From the NCBI RefSeq assembly GCF_015354405.1, contig NZ_JADKYP010000010.1:1-64000 (forward strand): a DNA stretch of 64,000 nucleotides, in the 5' to 3' direction. Below the pieces are notes generated by a model that was not told the DNA's origin, searched no databases, and worked only from the letters and a program-made list of their open reading frames with translations. Positions 60,412 through 64,000 of this stretch are shown piece by piece (position 1 is the stretch's first letter; each line of letters opens with the position of its first letter). The position numbers and the translations under genes are program-made. The stretch is from Nocardia sp. BSTN01 (GTDB taxonomy: Bacteria; Actinomycetota; Actinomycetes; Mycobacteriales; Mycobacteriaceae).

Positions 60412-62429
60412 CGACGGCGATCGCAATAGATACCGGCACAACGGATCTGGAGGCGAACGCCACCGGCATCGAGGTGGTGCGGGCGGGAATGCTGACCACC
60501 GTGCAGGATTGGCCGGGCCGCGTCGGCTACTGGCACGTCGGCGTCCCGCCGTCGGGACCGATGGACGATCTGTCCTTCCGGCTCGGCAATCGGGCGCTGG
60601 GCAACGACGAGGGCGCGGCCGGACTCGAATGCACCCTCGCCGGGCCCGCGCTGCGATTCCGCACCGCGACCCGGGTGTGCGTGACCGGTGCGCCCGCGAC
60701 GGTCACCCTCGACGGCGAGCGAGTGCGCCAGTGGCGCACCGTCGAGGTCCCGGCGGGCGGCACGCTGGATGTCGGCGCCGTGCAGGGACCGGGGATGCGG
60801 ACCTACGTCCTGTTCGAGGGCGGGCTCGACCTTCCCGAATACCTCGGCAGCACAGCAACTTTCACGCTCGGCAGGTTCGGCGGCGGCACCGGCGCCGCCC
60901 TTCGCGGCGGCGACCGGTTACCCCTGGGCGAGCCGACCGGCACCGTCGGGTCCGGGGTGCCGATGGCCGAGCAGCCGGTGCTGACGCGCCGATGGGAACT
61001 CGCCGTCACCGAGGGCCCGCACGGCGCGCCGGAATTCTTCACCCGCGCCGATATCGACACCATCCTCGGCACCGACTACGAGGTGCACTTCAACTCCGAT
61101 CGGACCGGGGTCCGGCTGATCGGGCCGAAACCGCACTGGGCGCGCAGCGACGGCGGCGAGGCCGGACTGCACCCCTCGAACATCCACGACACCGCCTACT
61201 CGATCGGCGCCCTGGACTTCACCGGTGATACGCCGATCCTGCTGGGTCCGGACGGCCCCAGCCTCGGCGGATTCGTCTGTCCCGTCACGGTTGTCGCCGC
61301 GGAACGCTGGAAGCTGGGGCAGCTCTGTCCCGGTGACACCGTGCGCTTCGTCCCGGTACGCGCCGACCGCGCCGCCTCGATCCGCGCCCTGGGACCGGCC
61401 CGGCGGGCCGACTGGCCGATCGTGCTGTCCGACGGCGGTGACGGCGACGACGGCATCCTGGCCCGCGCCGAAGCCGACGACACCACCACCGTCACCTATC
61501 GCCGCGCCGGTGACGACGGTGTCCTCGTCGAATACGGCGATATGACGCTGGATCTCGCATTGCGCGCCCGCGTCCACGCCCTGCACCGGCATCTGCTCGA
61601 ACACGCCGAGCCGGCGATCACCGAACTGACACCCGGAATCCGTTCGCTCCAGGTGCGTTTCGATCCGGACCGGCTGGCCACGCCGAAACTGTTGCGACTG
61701 CTGCGCGAGGCCGAATCCGCCCTGCCCCCGGCCGCGGAACTGGTGGTGCCGAGCCGCACCGTGCACCTGCCGCTGTCGTGGGACGATCCGGCCACGCGCG
61801 AGGCCATCATCCGCTATATGCACGGCGTGCGGGCGGATGCGCCGTGGTGCCCCTGGAATATCGAGTTCATTCGCCGGATGAACGGATTGTCCACGGTGGC
61901 AGATGTTTTCGATACGGTCTTCGCCGCCGAATACCTCGTGCTCGGCCTCGGCGACGTGTACCTCGGCGCACCGGTCGCCACCCCCACCGATCCGCGCCAC
62001 CGCCTGGTCACCACCAAATACAATCCGGCCCGCACCTGGACGCCGGAGAACGCGGTCGGCATCGGCGGCGCCTATCTGTGCATCTACGGCATGGAGGGGC
62101 CCGGCGGATATCAATTCGTCGGCCGTACCACACAGGTGTGGGACCACCGCTGCACCGGCGACGCCGAGGATCCCTGGCTGCTGCGGTATTTCGATCGCAT
62201 CCGCTGGTATCCGGTGTCCGCGGAGGAACTGCTGGACCTGCGGGCCGACGTCGCCCGCGGCCGCGGCGCACTGCGCGCGGAGGAGGGCGAATTCCGGCTC
62301 GCCGAATATCGCGATTTCCTGTCCGCCAACGCCGAATCCATCGCCGACTTCCGCACCGTGCAGGCGGCAGCGTTTGCCGCCGAGCGGGATTCGTGGCGGG
62401 CGGCGGGCGAATTGCACGAACGAGGATGA
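60408..62429 (+). CDS. Carboxyltransferase part of a urea/guanidine carboxylase, lacking BC and BCCP domains
   Basis: This 673-aa protein corresponds to the middle of a full urea/guanidine carboxylase (about 1,200 aa). It starts at once with the AHS2/KipA-like half ([69 protein letters not shown]). The AHS1/KipI-like half follows ([36 protein letters not shown]). A C-terminal segment [21 protein letters not shown] and [28 protein letters not shown] is as in UCA. It has no ATP-grasp biotin carboxylase and no biotin-attachment motif, so partner subunits must be elsewhere, likely beyond 64,000. Confidence 0.9.
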   Translation: MTTAIAIDTGTTDLEANATGIEVVRAGMLTTVQDWPGRVGYWHVGVPPSGPMDDLSFRLGNRALGNDEGAAGLECTLAGPALRFRTATRVCVTGAPATVTLDGERVRQWRTVEVPAGGTLDVGAVQGPGMRTYVLFEGGLDLPEYLGSTATFTLGRFGGGTGAALRGGDRLPLGEPTGTVGSGVPMAEQPVLTRRWELAVTEGPHGAPEFFTRADIDTILGTDYEVHFNSDRTGVRLIGPKPHWARSDGGEAGLHPSNIHDTAYSIGALDFTGDTPILLGPDGPSLGGFVCPVTVVAAERWKLGQLCPGDTVRFVPVRADRAASIRALGPARRADWPIVLSDGGDGDDGILARAEADDTTTVTYRRAGDDGVLVEYGDMTLDLALRARVHALHRHLLEHAEPAITELTPGIRSLQVRFDPDRLATPKLLRLLREAESALPPAAELVVPSRTVHLPLSWDDPATREAIIRYMHGVRADAPWCPWNIEFIRRMNGLSTVADVFDTVFAAEYLVLGLGDVYLGAPVATPTDPRHRLVTTKYNPARTWTPENAVGIGGAYLCIYGMEGPGGYQFVGRTTQVWDHRCTGDAEDPWLLRYFDRIRWYPVSAEELLDLRADVARGRGALRAEEGEFRLAEYRDFLSANAESIADFRTVQAAAFAAERDSWRAAGELHERG

Positions 62430-62439
62430 GGGGCCCGAC

Positions 62440-64000
62440 ATGAGCATCTGGATTCATCGATCCGAAGACCCGGGTCCGCACGGCACCGGCCCGCTGGCGG
62501 GTCTGCGGGTGGCCGTCAAGGACAACGTCGATGTCGCCGGCCTGCCGACGACCGCCGGCTGCCCGGACTACTCCTTTCTGCCCGACCGCGACGCGCCCGC
62601 GGTCGCGGCCCTGCGCGCCGCGGGTGCGGTGGTCATCGGCAAGACGAATATGGATCAGTTCGCGACCGGCCTGGTCGGCACCCGCTCGCCCTACGGTCCC
62701 GTCCCGGACTCGCGGCGTCCCGCATTCATCTCCGGCGGTTCGAGTTCCGGTTCGGCCGTGGCCGTCGCGACCGGCGCGGCCGATATCGCGATCGGCACCG
62801 ATACCGCGGGGTCCGGGCGTGTTCCGGCGGCGCTGCAGGGCATCGTCGGCATCAAACCGACCGTGGGAGTCGTCTCCACCGCGGGGGTCGTCCCGGCCTG
62901 CCGTTCCTATGATTGCGTGACGATCTTCGCCGCCGACCCGGCACGCGCCGATCAAGCGATGGGGGTGATGGCCGCCGGTGCGCCCGGTCGCGCGTGGCCC
63001 GCCGATACCCGGCTGGCGGCTCCGCCACGCCCGACCGTCGCGATCTTCGCCGACCTGCCGGAACTGGATCCGGTGTGGCGGGCGGCATTCGACCGGACCG
63101 TCACCGCACTCCGGCAGCGCGGGGCGACCATCGTGGAGATCGACCCGGCGCCGTTCCTGGCAGCGGCCCGGCTGCTCTACGACGGGGCGCTGGTCGCCGA
63201 AAGGTACGCCGCGGTGGGCGAATTCATCGAGACACGACCGGATGCGGTCGATCCGGCCGTCGCGAGCATCATCCGCGCCGCGCGCGATATTCCGGCGCAT
63301 CGGCTGGTCGCCGACCGCGCCGAACTCGAGCGCTTACGCACGCTCGCGATGGACAGCCTGGGCGACGCCGACGCGCTGCTCGCGCCGACCGCCCCGATGC
63401 ATCCGACCATCGCGCAGGTCGAGGCGGATCCGATCGGGGTGAACTCCCGCATGGGCACCTACACCAATTTCTGCAATCTGTTCGATCTGTGCGCCGTGGC
63501 CGTGCCCGCCGGGATGGCGGGCGAATCCTGTTTCGGCGTCACGGTTTTCGCGCGTCCGTTCGAGGATGCGGTGGCCTCGGATATCGCCGTCTCGATCACC
63601 GGCGATGCGGAGATCACGCGGCCGTGGCCACTGGCGGTCGCGCCGGTGTGCGAGCTGATCGTGTTCGGGGCGCATCTGCGCGGCCAGCCGTTGGAACACC
63701 AGTTGCATGCGCTCGGCGCCCGCTGGGCCGGTCCGGTCCGCACGGCCGCGGCCTATCGCCTCGCCGCCCTCGACACCACGCCGCCGAAGCCCGCGGTGAC
63801 CCGCTGCGAGGGTGGTGTGTCGGTGGCGGGTGAACGCTGGTTGCTCTCCCCCGCCGCCCTCGGCCGCTTCCTCGCCGCACTGCCGGCGCCGATGCAGCTG
63901 GGTGCCGTCGAACTCGACGACGGCACCTGGCACACCGCGTTCGGATGTGACGGGACCGCCGCCGCCGAAGCCAAGGACATCAGTGAATACGGTGACTGGC
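62440..64000 (+). CDS. atzF: Allophanate hydrolase, cut by the right edge (only a few codons missing)
   Basis: This amidase-signature enzyme cleaves allophanate to ammonia and CO2. From ATG 62440, 520 codons are visible. The Ser-cisSer-Lys triad residues lie in LRVAVKDNVDVAG, SGGSSSGSAVAVATG and GTDTAGSGRVPA. A C-terminal allophanate-specific domain follows. The last codons, AAEAKDISEYGDW, resemble the family's terminal segment, so the stop should be close. It lies 10 bp after the carboxyltransferase gene and completes the nitrogen-release pathway. Confidence 0.94.
   Translation, partial: MSIWIHRSEDPGPHGTGPLAGLRVAVKDNVDVAGLPTTAGCPDYSFLPDRDAPAVAALRAAGAVVIGKTNMDQFATGLVGTRSPYGPVPDSRRPAFISGGSSSGSAVAVATGAADIAIGTDTAGSGRVPAALQGIVGIKPTVGVVSTAGVVPACRSYDCVTIFAADPARADQAMGVMAAGAPGRAWPADTRLAAPPRPTVAIFADLPELDPVWRAAFDRTVTALRQRGATIVEIDPAPFLAAARLLYDGALVAERYAAVGEFIETRPDAVDPAVASIIRAARDIPAHRLVADRAELERLRTLAMDSLGDADALLAPTAPMHPTIAQVEADPIGVNSRMGTYTNFCNLFDLCAVAVPAGMAGESCFGVTVFARPFEDAVASDIAVSITGDAEITRPWPLAVAPVCELIVFGAHLRGQPLEHQLHALGARWAGPVRTAAAYRLAALDTTPPKPAVTRCEGGVSVAGERWLLSPAALGRFLAALPAPMQLGAVELDDGTWHTAFGCDGTAAAEAKDISEYGDW

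Overview
The window is high-GC actinobacterial DNA that reads as a chromosomal segment from a Corynebacteriales species. Nocardia or a close relative is the best guess, from protein similarity and from gene order recalled from Mycobacterium tuberculosis; no species is claimed. There are no insertion sequences, phage genes or CRISPR arrays.

Positions 1-25,223 hold a conserved housekeeping block, almost all on the minus strand. Read in the direction of transcription it runs argS, lysA, hom, thrC, thrB, rho, rpmE, prfA, prmC, a Sua5/YrdC gene, wecA, an atpI-like gene, atpB-E-F-H-A-G-D-C, a DUF2550 gene, a PduO-type cobalamin adenosyltransferase and murA. The left edge (1-250) has promoter-like elements that probably drive an rRNA operon lying just outside the window. 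This block makes aspartate-family amino acids, translation and termination factors, the F1Fo ATP synthase and cell-wall precursors. The only plus-strand gene within it is a small predicted membrane protein opposite the end of rho.

Positions 25,364-42,000 are accessory. They hold tRNA-Arg(CCG), a SnoaL-like protein, an UppP-type phosphatase, a drug-type MFS exporter with a divergent TetR, an FBP/EF-G-binding-type protein, a flavin monooxygenase with a divergent TetR, two lipoproteins, an EthD-like protein, a Tat-exported phosphoesterase, a MarR regulator and an Hsp70-like membrane protein. The two TetR/target intergenic regions contain clear multi-copy palindromic operators. From 38,061 to 43,523 a five-gene minus-strand operon encodes the middle and end of valine catabolism (mmsA, acyl-CoA dehydrogenase, 3-hydroxyisobutyryl-CoA hydrolase, mmsB, enoyl-CoA hydratase). 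It diverges from icmF (fused isobutyryl-CoA mutase), so both units act on isobutyryl-CoA. IcmF needs adenosylcobalamin, the product of the adenosyltransferase at 1,529-2,137.

Positions 47,097-57,269 carry an amidohydrolase, a Dabb protein, TetR regulators, a Baeyer-Villiger-type monooxygenase, a BtuF-like protein, a SWIM-finger gene coupled to a HelZ-type SNF2 ATPase, and an HNH-nuclease lipoprotein.

From 57,487 to the right edge, a TetR-flanked plus-strand operon encodes an APC permease, two DUF1989 'urea carboxylase-associated' proteins, a carboxyltransferase protein and allophanate hydrolase (cut by the edge). The carboxyltransferase has no biotin carboxylase or biotin carrier domain, so the enzyme is apparently split. 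In current understanding this gene set fits guanidine assimilation (carboxyguanidine deiminases) better than urea use. It is the most interesting system in the window.
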